Notes: a model not told the origin generated them from the letters alone. 64,000 nucleotides of DNA from Orychophragmus violaceus (GCA_030180135.1 CM058234.1:27376766-27440765), one strand, 5' to 3'. Shown: positions 20,319 to 32,302, counted from the first letter of the stretch. Made by a program: numbers and translations.

Positions 20319-21956
20319 ATGGTGATGTTGTCTAGAGATCTCCCTTCTCCTGCATCAATGTTCTCTACCTACGCATCAATGATGGGATACATCTCGATGT
20401 TCAAACCAATGGTTAACACATTCATTCCACGTTGGATTCAAAACTTGGTCGTCTCTTATCTCAAATCGTTGGCTGGCTCTCGTTCATCATCAACTCTCAC
20501 ACTCACCTTTGATCAATGTTCCACGATTAATGTTCAAGACCAGCTCTTCTACGCAGCTAAGGCTTATCTCTCCACCAAGAAAAGTCCAGAGACAACTAGG
20601 CTTAATATGGCTAGAGACCTTACGGAGAAGAACGTCAAGTTATACCTCAGCGACGGCCAAGCTGTCTCCGATGTTTACAAAGGCATTAAGCTCAAGTGGC
20701 GGTTTTTTGTGAACAACAACAAGAGTAGTTTGGTTGGTGAGAAAGGAGAACGTTTTCACGGAAACTTCCAACTCGAATATTTCGAGTTGAGCTTCGATAA
20801 GAAACATAGAGACTTGGTTTTAAACTCTTATATACCTTATGTGGAGAGCAAAGCAAATGTTATAAACAATAAGCGCAGAATCCTCAAGATGCACTCCTAC
20901 AATCACATGGCTCGAAGATGGCGATCCGTGAACTTCAAGCACCCTTCAACATTCGATTCGATGGCTATGAACAACGAGCTCAAACGTTCTGTGGTCGAAG
21001 ATCTTGATCGGTTTATCAAAAGGAAAGATTTTTACAAAAGAGTTGGGAAAGCTTGGAAGAGAGGTTACTTGTTGTATGGTCCACCAGGGACCGGGAAGAC
21101 TAGTTTAGTGGCGGCTATGGCTAACTACCTCAAGTTCGATATTTATGATCTCCAGCTTGCAAGTGTGAAAGGGGATGCAGCTCTAAGGAGTTTGCTTCTC
21201 GGGATTCAGAATAGTTCGATTCTTCTTGTTGAGGATATAGATTGCTCTGTGGATTTTCCTACACGGCTGCAACCCGCGACTAATACACTTGGTGCTTCCA
21301 AGGTGTGGTCTTTCACAATGGTTATAATTTAAGTTTTTTTTCTAGTTCTTTGCATCGATCCTAAACAAGTTTTGTTATGATTATAGGGATCAATACCATT
21401 GACGTTATCAGGGCTTTTAAATTGCATAGATGGGTTATGGTCAAGTTGTGGAAACGAACGCGTAATAATATTCACGACGAACAACAAAGAGAAGCTTGAT
21501 CCGGCATTGCTAAGACCAGGACGTATGGATATGCATATTTACATGGGACATTGCGGATTTGAGGGATTTAAGACATTAGCGTCTAACTACTTAGGCCTCT
21601 CTTACGACAATGATGATAATCCACACCATCTCTATCCGGACATAAAGCATTTGCTTGATGGAAAAGTGTTGACTCCGGCTCAAGTCGCGGAGGAACTAAT
21701 GAAAAATGAAGATGTTGATATGGCGCTTGAGGGTTTGGTTAGGGTTCTCAAGAGAAAGAGGTTAGAGTCAGAGATGTGTGATGATGATGAATCTGAGAAG
21801 AAGATGATGAAGAAATTTGAAGAGGGAGAGAAGCGATCATCCGACATCGTTGATGAGACATCGAGGATTCACAAGAAGAAGAGTAAGAAGAATATAAAGA
21901 AGAAGATGAAGAAATCTGAAGAGAAAGAGAACTTCTTACATGAGAGAATTATATAA
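20319..21956 (+). CDS. AAA-ATPase, BCS1-like family with N-terminal ASD domain
   Basis: Two exons, 20319-21302 and 21387-21956, are joined by an 84 base GT-AG intron that restores ASK to GSIPLTLSGLLN. The product is 517 residues. The N-terminus (RDLPSPASMFSTYASMMGYI) is the usual AAA-ATPase-associated start with a hydrophobic segment, probably a membrane anchor. The associated domain runs to about residue 200 and includes the YFELSFDKKHRDLVLNSYIP block. The ATPase domain has Walker A GPPGTGKTS at about residue 254, Walker B ILLVEDIDC near 305, and FTTNNKEKLDPALLRPGRMD with the sensor Asn and arginine-finger region. The C-terminus is strongly Lys/Glu-rich (EKKMMKKFEEGEKRSS and later repeats). 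Family members sit in mitochondrial or ER membranes and several respond to stress or pathogens. No lesion is seen. The exact Arabidopsis counterpart cannot be fixed. Confidence 0.92.
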
Positions 21957-22369
21957 TCTAATTATACGATGGCGTCAACAAAAAATTATCAACTTTAAAA
22001 AGTTTGATTTGCTAATATATGAAGAAATTTTCACAGAGCGTTCTCACAAGTCACAAGTCGTCCTCAATCCACTGCTGGAAGAAGTGCGCATCTCTTAATT
22101 TCCACAAACAAAACAAACCATTTAAAAGTCAAGTTTTTTATTTCTCCATCGACTTTTTATAACAATTATATTTAAAAACCTTATTAACAAATTAATGAAT
22201 GAGTCTTGATAACTATGAATTTGATGTAAAATATGGCACAAATGTGACACTTGGTCTTTCTCTTTTCTGATTTTCAAAAGAAAACCTACAAACTCTTTTT
22301 TTCTTCCCTCGTCCAATGGTCAGTTTATTAGTCCGATATGATGTTCAAAATTTTTGTTTATTGATCATG
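21957..22369. other. Intergenic DNA downstream of the AAA-ATPase gene
   Basis: AT-rich sequence with no recognised coding capacity, containing the presumed 3' untranslated region of the preceding gene. Confidence 0.5.
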
Positions 22370-22897
22370 CAATCACACTTAACTCTATAGTTTTTCTCGG
22401 AATATGTGATCGAAAGGATAAATGCATTTTAGCTACATATACAGTCAAATCAAATTTCATAAGCATCTCCGCATAAAACACAAATATGGATGTTACAATC
22501 ACTCTCTTTTATAGAGCACACCACACTTGTTGCGCACCATTATCGTTATCTTTGATACTGTGAGTCCACATGACTCCACAAGCGTGTCTGGATTCAGCTC
22601 TGATACCACTTATAATGCGTTGACCGCCACCATCCGTATACCCACACCTGCTCTCTCAGCATGTGGGTCCACCTTAGTTCAACATTCGATTTGTTAGTTC
22701 TAGAGGCTCGAAAAACTTGTTTACTGACCCTATCACTACATGATCTTTCTCTGTGTTTTTTTCTCATTGCACGATACCGCAAATCACTTCCCGGTAAGTA
22801 ACCGATCTTTCGACTATTTCATCTCAAGCACGCTTAACTCTTTAGTTCTTTTAGGATGTGTGAACGAAAGGATAAGTCCACTTTGGTGACATATGTA
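22370..22897. repeat. Dispersed repeat-like sequence with an internal near-duplicate
   Basis: The text at about 22370-22440 (CACTTAACTCTATAGTTTTT then CGAAAGGATAAATGCATTTT) recurs, diverged, at about 22830-22897 (CGCTTAACTCTTTAGTTCTT then CGAAAGGATAAGTCCACTTT). Between them is CAGCTCTGATACCACTTATA at about 22597, which looks like the complement of an initiator-Met-tRNA primer binding site next to an LTR edge. This suggests an old retroelement relic. The Copia LTR begins directly at its right edge. Confidence 0.45.
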
Positions 22898-23579
22898 TGT
22901 TGGAATTCATACCGATATATAAAACAATTTTATAATCAACCTATGAATTTACTAGCAATGAACTCATGCAAATACTGATATAAATCTAGATCTAGAATCT
23001 CAAATATACCTGGACGTTTTGCAGCGGAATAAAACCGAGGCGATTTGAGATTCCCTAGCACTTCAATTGTAGTGCCTCTACCGATATCCACACGCACACA
23101 AACTGGATCGAAGCGGGATGCTAGTGCCGTCGAAATCAGATCTCAAAATTTAACGAACAGTTCGTCTACTAGGGTTTATTAGAATTGCGGATGTGTTGTA
23201 TATTAAACGTCATTACGTTTACTATATATATACACATATCAAACACTAATCTAATTAGGTTTGTACAATTGTATATAGTGGGCTTAAGCCCAATCACATT
23301 AAGAAACAAGAATCATTATTCTTGTTTTTCTTCTTCTTTTACGTACAATATATATATATATAATAACATAACAATAAAACACAATATAATAATTAATCCA
23401 GTTTGTTTAGGTGTGTGAACCTATAGGATTATATAATATTAGTAATAGATTCTTAATCTATAGATTATAAGCGGTTTCTAGCAAAACATTATAACCATCT
23501 AATATATATATGATTGTCGAACCTCGACGTTACGACTATAGTAAGAGTAAGTACAATTGATTTCAGGACATTCCCAACA
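22898..23579 (-). repeat. 3' LTR of Copia-1
   Basis: On the minus strand it begins TGTTGGGAATGTCC and ends GAATTCCAACA, so the ends form a short inverted repeat. It is preceded by the purine tract AAGTGGGAGAT (23580-23590 read backwards), the usual polypurine tract of this family. It contains GCTGCAAAACGTCCAGGTAT near its end, typical of Copia U5. The bases left of it are ATGTA; the partner target copy is not found. Confidence 0.85.
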
Positions 23580-23591
23580 ATCTCCCACTTG

Positions 23592-24420
23592 TACTGGAAT
23601 CATTTATTCCATAATCCCTTTTTCTCTATATCTCGATTTTAGCATAAGGCAAGAAACGGTGTCATCCTTATTAAGCTAAATCATGTTTATCGAACTCCGA
23701 TTTATACTGATTAAACAAACGACTGACATTCACCTCGTTTGAGCACGGCCATGCATTTCTCAGTATCAAATCTTCGATAGGCCCTGAGATATTTATCTCC
23801 CGTTATATAGGAGGGACAAATTCCATCTTGTTCCATCCCTGTTCCTTACAGAACTCATAGCACACCCAATCAATGTCTTTATAGTCACCTGTTACGGCTG
23901 ACGTTTGACAAAGTCAAAGTGAACTAATCCATAAGTAAGAAATCATGATGAACTCAGGTCAAAGGACTAAACTCTATAGTCGTGATGAGAAACTCATATG
24001 ACACTCATATAACAATCTTGTAGAATTCTCATAGCGGGTCAGTCCAACCATGTGTTCCCCAACACATGTCTATGTGATTAGCTTTAATACAACATATTAA
24101 ATGACTCCACGAAACTTAGTCATCATCCACCTCACATACTAATCATCTTCAGTTATTAATGTCCCATTTTAATAACCTTGACTAGGGGCCACAATAATTT
24201 ATGTCATCTTTCATTTATAGGATTTCATGATCAAGTCACGTACTTGATGACCTATAGAACGAAATAAATTATTTTCGGACTTTATTGTTATCCAATAACC
24301 AAATAAATCTGAAACAAATTTCATAAATTTGAAAACATAACCAAATGTATGTAAATATGAACATCATATAAAAGGAAAATCCTCCCACTAGAATCAAGAT
24401 CACATCTTAAGAAACTTAAT
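23592..24420 (-). other. Copia-1 region between RNase H and the 3' LTR
   Basis: About 0.8 kb without recognisable coding sequence, rich in short repeated words such as ACTCAT. It represents the 3' untranslated part of the element. Confidence 0.5.
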
Positions 24421-27400
24421 GCCTATAGCAGCAGCAGTATGACTCTCATGCTTCGGCCGTGGAAGAGGTTTAGTCAATGGATCAGCAACATTTTCATCCG
24501 TCGAGACTCTGCTAATCTCACATCTCCTCTATCAACAATCTCACGAATGAGATGATATCTCCTCATAATATGTTTGGATTTCTGGTGGGATCTAGGTTCT
24601 TTTGCTTGTGCGATAGCTCCATTGTTATCACAATAGAGATCCACTGGGCTAGAAATACTAGAAACCACACCTAGTTCAATAATAAAATTCCGAATCCAAA
24701 CAGCTTTCGTTGCTGCTTCTGAAGCAGCAATGTACTCAGCTTCGGTTGTAGAGTCTGCTACGGTACTCTGCTTGGAACTCTTCCAACTTACAGCTCCACC
24801 ATTAAGATAAAAGATAAAACCAGATTGTGATCGGTAATCATCTTTGTCTGTCTGGAAACTCGCATCGGTGTAACCCTCACAATAAACTCATCATTTCCTC
24901 CATAGACCAAGAACTTATCCTTAGTATTTCTCAAATTTTTAAGGATGTTCTTGACTACTGTCCAATGACTCTCACCTGGATCAGATTGGTATCTACTCGT
25001 CATGCTCAAAGCGCATGCAACATCTGGACGAGTACAGAGCATGGCATACATGATAGATCCTATAGCAGAAGCATATGGGATTCTACTCATCCGCTCTCGC
25101 TCATCATGTGTCGAAGGACACTGAGTCTTGCTGAGAGTTATGCCATGAGACATTGGTAGAAAACCTTTCTTGGAATCATGCATTTGGAATCTGTGTAAGA
25201 CCTTATCTATATAAGTGTCTTGACACAATCCAATAATCTTGTTTAATCTATCTCTATAGATTCTTATTCCAAGAATATACGCGGTTTCTCCCATGTCTTT
25301 CATTGAGAAGCAACTTCCTAGCCAAGTCTTTACAGAATTAAGCATAGGAATGTCATTTCCAATAAGAAGTATGTCATCCACATACAATACTAAGAAAACA
25401 ATTGCACTCCCACTAATCTTCTTGTAAACGCAAGGTTCTTCTTCGTTTCTAATGAAATCAAACTCTTTGATTGCCTCATTAAAACGAAGATTCCAACTCC
25501 GAGATGCTTGCTTCAAACCATAAATGGAACGTTGAAGCTTGCATACCTTCCTAGCACTCCCATGAACTGTGAAACCCTCAGGTTGTGTCATGTACACATC
25601 CTCTTCGAGATTTTCATTAAGGAAAGCTGTTTTCACATCCATCTACCATATCTCATAATCATAATGAGCAGCAATTGCTAGGAGAATCCGAATGGACTTA
25701 AGCATTGCGACTGGGGAATAGGTTTCATCATAGTCTATACCATGAATTTGCTTGTAACCTTTAGCCACCAATCTAGCTTTGTATATCTGTATATTACCAT
25801 CCATGTCTGTTTTCTTCTTGAAACCCCATTTACACTCAATGGTTTTGACACCATCAGGTAAATCAACCAAAGTTCATACTTTGTTTACTGACATGGATTC
25901 CATTTCGGATTTTGCGGCTTCTAGCCACTTTTCGGAGTTAGGGCCCATCATTGCTTCCTCAAAGGACGTAGGTTCATCACTTTCTATTATCAATAGTTCA
26001 TGATGATCAGTCACCAAAAACCCATATCTAATAGGTTCGTGACGTATCCTCTCGGATCTACGTATCTCAGGTTCCACAGGTGTAGATTCTACGACTCTTC
26101 GTAAATCTAATTGATCCTCTTCATGAGAATCCGGAACAATCTCCTGTGTTTCTCGAACTTCTTCGAGATGTACTTTACTCCCACTTTTTTTCTTGGAAAG
26201 AAATTCTCTTTCTAGAAAAGCACCATTACGAGCAACAAACACTTTGTTCTCGGTGGGGTTGTAAAAGTAATAACCCTTGGTTTCTTTGGGATAACCAACG
26301 AAGTAGCATTTATCAGATTTGGGTCCGAGCTTATCGGTAAACATACGTTTAACATAAGCATCACAACCCTAAATTTTCAGAAACGACAAATTTGGAACTC
26401 TTCCAGTCCATATCTCATATGGTGTCTTCTCAACTGATTTTGATGGACATCTGTTTAGCGTAAACGCAGACGTTTTTAGGGCATATCCCCAAAAGGATAA
26501 TGAAAGATCTGCATGACTCATCATTGATCGAACCATATCTAATAAAGTTCGATTTCTCCTTTCGGAAACACCATTCAACTGTGGCGTTCCTGGAGGAGTG
26601 AGTTGTGAAACAATTCCACACTCTTTCAGATGGTCATCAAAAGTTTGACTCAAATATTCACCACCTCGATCTGATCGAAGTGCTTTGATTGTCTTGCCAA
26701 GCTGGTTTTGTACTTCATTCTGAAATTCTTTGAACTTTTCAAAGGATTCAGATTTATGTTTCATTAGATAAACATAACCATATCTACTGAAGTCATCAGT
26801 AAATGTGATGAAGTACTGGTAGTTTCCTCTAGCATTTGTGCTCATCGGTCCACATACATCCGTATGTATAAGTTCCAATAAGTCCTTAGCTCTTTCACTG
26901 TGTCCAGTAAAAGGAGCCTTAGTCATTTTTCCCAACAAACAAGATTCACATTTCTCATATGAGTCATAATCAAATGAGCTCAAAAGTCCATCACTATGAA
27001 GTTTTTGAATGCGTTTTTCATTTATGTGGCCCAAACGACAATGCCAAAGAAAAGTTTGATTCGTATCATTTGACTTGAATCTCTTAGTACTAATGTTATA
27101 GATTGGCACACTTTGGTTTAGAACATAAAGTCCATTCTCTAATGGACCGCTACCATAAAATATATCATTGTAATCAAATGAACAACACTTATTCTTAATT
27201 GAAAACTCATATCCTTCCAAATCCAAACAAAGAATAGAAATAATATTTCTGCTTATAGCAGGTACATAGTAGCAATTCTTAAGTTCTAAAACCATGTCAG
27301 AAGGTAAAGACAAATGAAATGTTCCTACGGCTAATGCAGCAACTCTTGCTCCATTTCCCACACGCAAGTCCACTTGTCCTTTCTCCAAAGTCCTATTGTT

Positions 27401-28352
27401 GCTTAGGCCCTGCATATTTGTACAAATATGAGCACCACAGCCGGTATCCAATACCCAAGAAGTAGAACCAGAAGTAGTAACATTTACTTCTATAACATAA
27501 ATACCTGAAGATGAAGTCTCGAAAGTCTTCTTCTTCTTTTTCAGATCTTCCAGGAATTTATTGCAGTTTCTTTTCCAATGCCCATAACCATTACAATAAT
27601 GGCACTTATCATCTTTAGAAGGACCAAGTTTAACCTTAAGAGCATGGTTAGACTCGATTGGATTCACAATCGAGCTTGTCTTGCCATCACATTTGTTCTT
27701 ACCATGTTTCTTAAACTTTTTACCCCTTTGTACCATAAGGACATTTGGGGTGTCCTTCTTGATGTTAGGTTCAGCAGCTTTGAGCATCCCATGCAACTCA
27801 GTCAAAGTTTTTGTCAAGTTGTTCATGTTGTAGTTCATAACAAACTGATCATAGCTTGACGGCAATGACTGCAGGATGAGATCAGTAGCCAACTCTTGGC
27901 TGATAGGACAATCCAGTTTTGCCAGGTTATCAATATAACCCATCATCTTAATGACATGTGGGCTAACTGGATCATCTTTTGGTAGCTTGCACTCAATGAG
28001 AGTTTTAACCGTCTGGTATCTCTCAGTTCGTGCTTGCTCCTGAAACATTCCTTTCAGGCTAGTGATTATGTCAATTGGCGAATCCACGTTCTCATATTGC
28101 TTTTGCAAGTCTGAGTTCATGGTAGCCAACATAAGACAACACACATCGACCATATCATTGACATGCTTCTCATAAGCATGTTGAGCATTGGTCTTAGGTT
28201 TTTCAGGAAGAACCTTTTCAAGGACATAGTCCTTTTTCTCCTGTCTGAGAACAATTCTCAAATTTCGATACCATTCGAGGAAATTCGATCCATTAAGTTT
28301 ATCCTTCTCAAGGACAGACCTCAACGAAAACGAGTTGTGGGGGAGTTGACAT
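24421..28352 (-). pseudogene. gag-pol of Copia-1
   Basis: The likely start is the ATG at 28352 (MSTPPQ), with a one-base frameshift just after it. Gag follows (KLNGSNFLEWYRNLRIVL) and ends with a perfect zinc knuckle CHYCNGYGHWKRNC at about 27600. Protease has WVLDTGCGAHICTN at about 27440. Integrase has the H-H-C-C segment (HCRLGHINEKR to CESCLLGK), then HTDVCGPM, SDRGGEYLS and TPQLNGVSERRN, so the D-D-E residues are present. Reverse transcriptase has MDVKTAFLNENLEEDVY and the YVDDILLIGND motif near 25385. RNase H has DLYCDNNGAIAQA and KSKHIMRRYHLIRE. Lesions are stops at about 26370, 25872 and 25643, plus a frameshift near 24890. All three stops fit C:G to T:A changes (Trp, Trp and Gln codons). 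Confidence 0.92.
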
Positions 28353-29278
28353 TGCTGGAGATAAAGAATAACAATGTTAATATGATGTTCGGGAATAAGA
28401 GAAATCTTAACAATTAAGAAACTCACATTATATTCAAATAACAATTTCCTCAAATTGAATATAATGATCCAAGATCCATATTTCACTAGAATTCGAGTGA
28501 GCTTTGGCTCAACCCCCGAATGTCTAGTTATTTAGGTAAACAACACCTTGTTAATTATATCAAATAAAACTCTTGGTTGTTAGATGACATCTTATGTCTT
28601 ATCCAACATATGCCTCTAAGCCCAAAACCGTTTTGATAGCTTAGTCAAGCAAACCAATCTTGTTTCACATGGTAACCATTACCATCTACCTCACTTATGT
28701 AATTGTGGACACCTTGCTTTGGCAAGCCCATCACACAATGAAATAAGCCTTGATAGTTGATAAGATTGGAAAGACTTCAAGATACTTGATATTAGATGAG
28801 GAACTGATTTTAATCCAATTTTAATTTATATTTAAATTTTATATCTTATATAAATAATATAAATATAACTAATACATATCTTATATGTATTTTATTGGAT
28901 TATTAAATAACTAAATTTATTTTAATCTAATTAAAATTATTAATTATTTATTAGATAACTTTAATTTACTATTAGAATCTAATCAAATTATAATTCTAAT
29001 ATATAATTAACATACGTAAGAATCACAGCCAATAATACTAGCTTGCGATTCATACAAGTCACGTTGACTTTGTCACCAAAGCTAGGTCACAAGCGTATGT
29101 AGATTATTCTTATTAACACACAACCACAAGAGATATATACACACTATACATCTCACAATATAATTAAATTATTTTACTACAAATAGCTTATTCTGTCAAA
29201 GCGAACGTGCTTTACAGAAATTGTAAACTCAATTCACAATTTATAATAATTTAATCAAATTGAATTATCTCAAAAACA
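28353..29278 (-). other. Leader-like region upstream of Copia-1 gag
   Basis: AT-rich sequence with no coding capacity. It includes a perfect hairpin (ATTATATTCAA at 28427-28437 against TTGAATATAAT at 28455-28465) and a TATA-like GAGATATATACACAC near 29133. It may be the untranslated leader of Copia-1 or the remnant of another LTR. No primer binding site was recognised. Confidence 0.4.
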
Positions 29279-30720
29279 TGTTTTAACTAACTCCTAATTA
29301 ATGCAAGCTTAATCCTTAGTCAAGAACTCAATCCATTAGATCAATAAAATTCTTTTAACCAACTCCTAATTAAGAACAACTCTCAATTGTGATTAAGAAT
29401 CATTCAAACATGCAAAACAAGTTCATTTTACTATTAAATACCTTATACATCAATTCTCATTGGCTAAGCATGTAAAATCTCTAACTAAGTTCTTTCAAGC
29501 ATTTCATCAAACACCTTGTGGGCATAAAAAATCCTAACATCTAGATTCAACAATTTCTTGCAACCTAGCTTAGAGAACAACTTATTATAGTAGGATTAAC
29601 ACTAATTAAGCACTAAACACTCTATATCATCCCTAATTAAGCCATAATTTACTTCATCTCAAAGATCCAAAGAGAACTACTCACTAATCACCATTTTCTC
29701 AACCAAACCTATAAAGATTAAGTGAGAAAATATGATTAGTAAGAAAGATTATAAAAAGATGACAAAGTACTTGATTAATACTCAAAATAAAGTGTTTACA
29801 AGGTTTTGATCTAAAAGAGGCAAAGAAAATTCATAAGGTAGAAGATGATCCAAAATTTTAGGTCTAAAACATATATATAGGTCCAAGGATCGTAACGACA
29901 ATTTTTTAATTTAGTCGGAGATGGGCTCCATCGGCCGGTTTTGGCCGATGGGAATCAGGCCGATGGGATGCAAGGACACCATCGGTTCAGTCTGGCCGAT
30001 ATCGAGTGGTCGATAGAAGCTATGGGATAATAGTTGGTTCAGACGCATCTCCACATCGGGCCGGTTTGGCCGATAAAAGTAAAACTGATAAGAGGACATG
30101 GCTTGTATCGAGTGGAGCATCCCGATAGGAGAAGGTCGATGAAACTTCTATGCAGACGAGGAGCTGGACGCGTAGAAGGGCATCAGGCCGGATCAGACCG
30201 TTGCGGATTTGGTCGATGGTTGGACAAGAGCAGTATCGATTGTACACACCGATTGTTCTAAATCGATGGATCCTCTGTCCAAAGTTCTTGCTCAGTTAAC
30301 AGTCACGCATCAGGTGGTTCTAACCGATGTACACTCGGACGATGAAAGTGAATGGACTGCACCGGATGCATCAGGTCGATAGGTCATGGCCGATGGTGGG
30401 ATCTAGGTTGTATCGGTTGAACTTGGCCGATAGGGACGGTTGATGGTTCAAGGCCGATGACACACAATTCTTCTTCTTTATTTCTTCACTCTTTTCACTC
30501 TCCAAAATCATCCCAAAACTTCAAGCAGCTCCAAGAACTCCCCCAACCTTCATTTGTACCTAAAAAGATATAAGAAAGAATAAAACAATACAAACTCTAA
30601 TCCTAAAATCTATAACTCTTAAATGCATGAATTCCTAATAATATGACTAAGGATGAATGCAAAACACACCAAAATCATTCAAATATGAATGCCAAAAGAT
30701 ATTAAAATAAGGACTCACCA
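29279..30720 (-). repeat. Athila-like LTR, probably solo, minus strand
   Basis: Read on the minus strand, this 1.4 kb has the layout of the Athila LTRs seen at 40675-41863. A paired TTTTGGCATTCATATTTGAA / TTTTGCATTCATCC start is followed by a GGTTGGGGGAGTT tract and an array of GGCCGAT words. A TATATATATG box near 29870 and long AT-rich R/U5-like sequence with repeated CTTAATTAGGAGTTGGTTAA phrases come next. It encodes nothing. No internal region adjoins either side, so it is best read as a solo LTR or fragment. Both edges are approximate and no target duplication could be confirmed. Confidence 0.55.
29920..30460. repeat. Array of GGCCGAT / ATCGGCC words within the Athila-like LTR
   Basis: At least seven GGCCGAT copies and several inverted ATCGG copies occur within 540 bases. 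One pair forms a perfect hairpin: CCATCGGCC at 29928-29936 and GGCCGATGG at 29943-29951. The GC content is much higher than in the flanks. Confidence 0.75.
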
Positions 30721-31712
30721 GTATTCTCCAAGTTTATCTCGATTTTTAGTAACTTGTTAAACTCGTATCGGCCGGGCGTTTCCAAACAAGGGATATACCT
30801 TATATTAACTTTTGTATAAAATTTTATATATGTTATATTAAACCTATTTGTAGCTTATAATCAATTAAATTTATATTAAAATTATATTTAAAATTTGGTT
30901 CAAAATATGATTTTCATTAATAATAAAAAACATATCTTACATAAACATCATTAAACCACATATCTAGAAATTCCTAACATATTCCTAACATTGTTTCATC
31001 ATTTCTTTAACATTTATAGATTTTTCCCATGTGGCTCTTCCATCTTCATCATGATGATCATCTTGCATCAGCCCAGCCTTCTGCAACAATAGAACCATGC
31101 ATATACATGTATAAAGATTTCAGGGAATGTAAGACAATAAAACTAGAATAAAAGAATCAGTAAAGTGTGTTACGACAAACGTGGAACCAAGGAGATGGAA
31201 TACCATGTATGTGTACTCTTGAGGAACAACATGATTCCTAGAAAGGTGTTCTAATTAATGTTTTGATACATTGAAAGAAAACTCGAATACTCTTCATAGT
31301 CATTGGATACCAAAGATACAAGAAGACTCATAAAAGATGTAAAGACACCAAGATCACATTGATCCAAAAGTTGTGCCATATGATATGCCATGTAAGTATA
31401 CGAAAATGTTAACACATAAAAGAGACGCAAAAAAAAACTGAAACAAATAGAAATGGAATTTATTGGTTGTTGGAGTGATTATATTCTAGATACATTGCTA
31501 TCCTGACAAAGATACAAAAGAAAACAATTACACTAGCAAGAGGATTTTTCAACTTCACAAACAAAGAAAATTCATCAAGATTGACGGATGAGAGTTTCAG
31601 TGGACAAAATGATTCATTTCTAGAACGACTCGACCATAAATCACAAACTATGCTATTCCAACAAGAATCGTAAATGGAATCTAAATAAGCATGGACCACA
31701 ATCAAGCGACTA
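30721..31712. other. Intergenic DNA, no gene recognised
   Basis: AT-rich at the left. Short open frames such as the one on the minus strand at 31460-31705 have no recognisable domain and no start or splice context, so they are not called. Confidence 0.5.
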
Positions 31713-31821
31713 TATTAATGTGGGCCTAACTCACACACAAATCTAACTTAAGAGTGGAGGATTGTCACACACTTATATATTTCCAATGGCCACTTACCCA
31801 ACCAATGAGGGATATTTGATA
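31713..31821 (-). repeat. TRIM 3' LTR (left copy)
   Basis: 109 bases, clearly similar to 31956-32065. On the minus strand a purine stretch (TTAAGAGGG) precedes it and may serve as polypurine tract. Confidence 0.75.
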
Positions 31822-31955
31822 GGCCCTCTTAAGATGTGGGTGAGAAAGCCAACATCTTGGACATACCACAATAATATAAGCCACTTATACAAGCTACATA
31901 AATAGTGTATTTGTGGAAAATCATTTGTTGAGCTTAACCATGAGCTCTGATATCA

Positions 31956-32065
31956 TATTAGAATGGGCCTAACTCACACACAAAGTTAGCTCAAGAGGAA
32001 AGGATTATCACACACTTATATATTTTTCAATGACCACTTACACAACCAATGTGAGATATTTGATA
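31956..32065 (-). repeat. TRIM 5' LTR (right copy)
   Basis: 110 bases, partner of the left copy. It is followed on the minus strand by the Met-tRNA-like primer binding site at about 31942-31955. Confidence 0.75.
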
Positions 32066-32302
32066 GACTCTAATCTATTCACTTTTTCATGGTGCAAATA
32101 CTTCACTAAAACTCATCAATGACTCAATACTAATCGTGCTATTATAATGTGTTATTAATACAGATTTGTGTTGTGATAATTTCTACAAAACGTATTATTC
32201 ATAAAGATATATGGACGCCTAATTTTTGGATCAAAACACACATTTTTTATGAATATTATAGCAGATAATACACACAATCATGTAACATTATTCATGCGTT
32301 TT

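Larger units (their letters stand above)
22898..29278 (-). mobile_element. Copia-1: Ty1/Copia LTR retrotransposon, minus strand, 5' LTR not found
   Basis: The 3' LTR (22898-23579) is followed, reading backwards, by pol and gag on the minus strand up to about 28352, then by a leader-like region to about 29278. Domain order on the coding strand is gag, protease, integrase, reverse transcriptase, RNase H, which defines Copia. No second copy of the LTR occurs before the sequence changes to an Athila-like LTR, so the 5' LTR has been lost or lies beyond a rearrangement. Three in-frame stops and at least two frameshifts make it non-autonomous. The right edge is approximate. Confidence 0.8.
31713..32065 (-). 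mobile_element. TRIM (miniature LTR retrotransposon), 353 bp
   Basis: Two direct repeats of 109 and 110 bases (31713-31821 and 31956-32065) flank only 134 bases of non-coding DNA. They share TGGGCCTAACTCACACACAA, the CACACACTTATATATTT core and GATATTTGATA. Next to the right repeat, read on the minus strand, is TGATATCAGAGCTC, one mismatch from the TGGTATCAGAGC primer binding site for initiator Met tRNA. Flanks are GACTA (31708-31712) and GACTC (32066-32070), a near-perfect 5 bp target duplication. Such elements (Katydid type) encode nothing and move with proteins supplied by other retroelements. Confidence 0.8.

Noticed and set aside
29279..30790. Exact 5 bp target duplication for the Athila-like LTR
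   Set aside because: AAACA to the left and AACAA after TTTCCA at about 30780 look similar but do not align with TG...CA ends, so the edges are left approximate.
31460..31705. Minus-strand 81-codon open frame as a possible small host gene
   Set aside because: No domain, no promoter context and it abuts the TRIM insertion; kept as intergenic.
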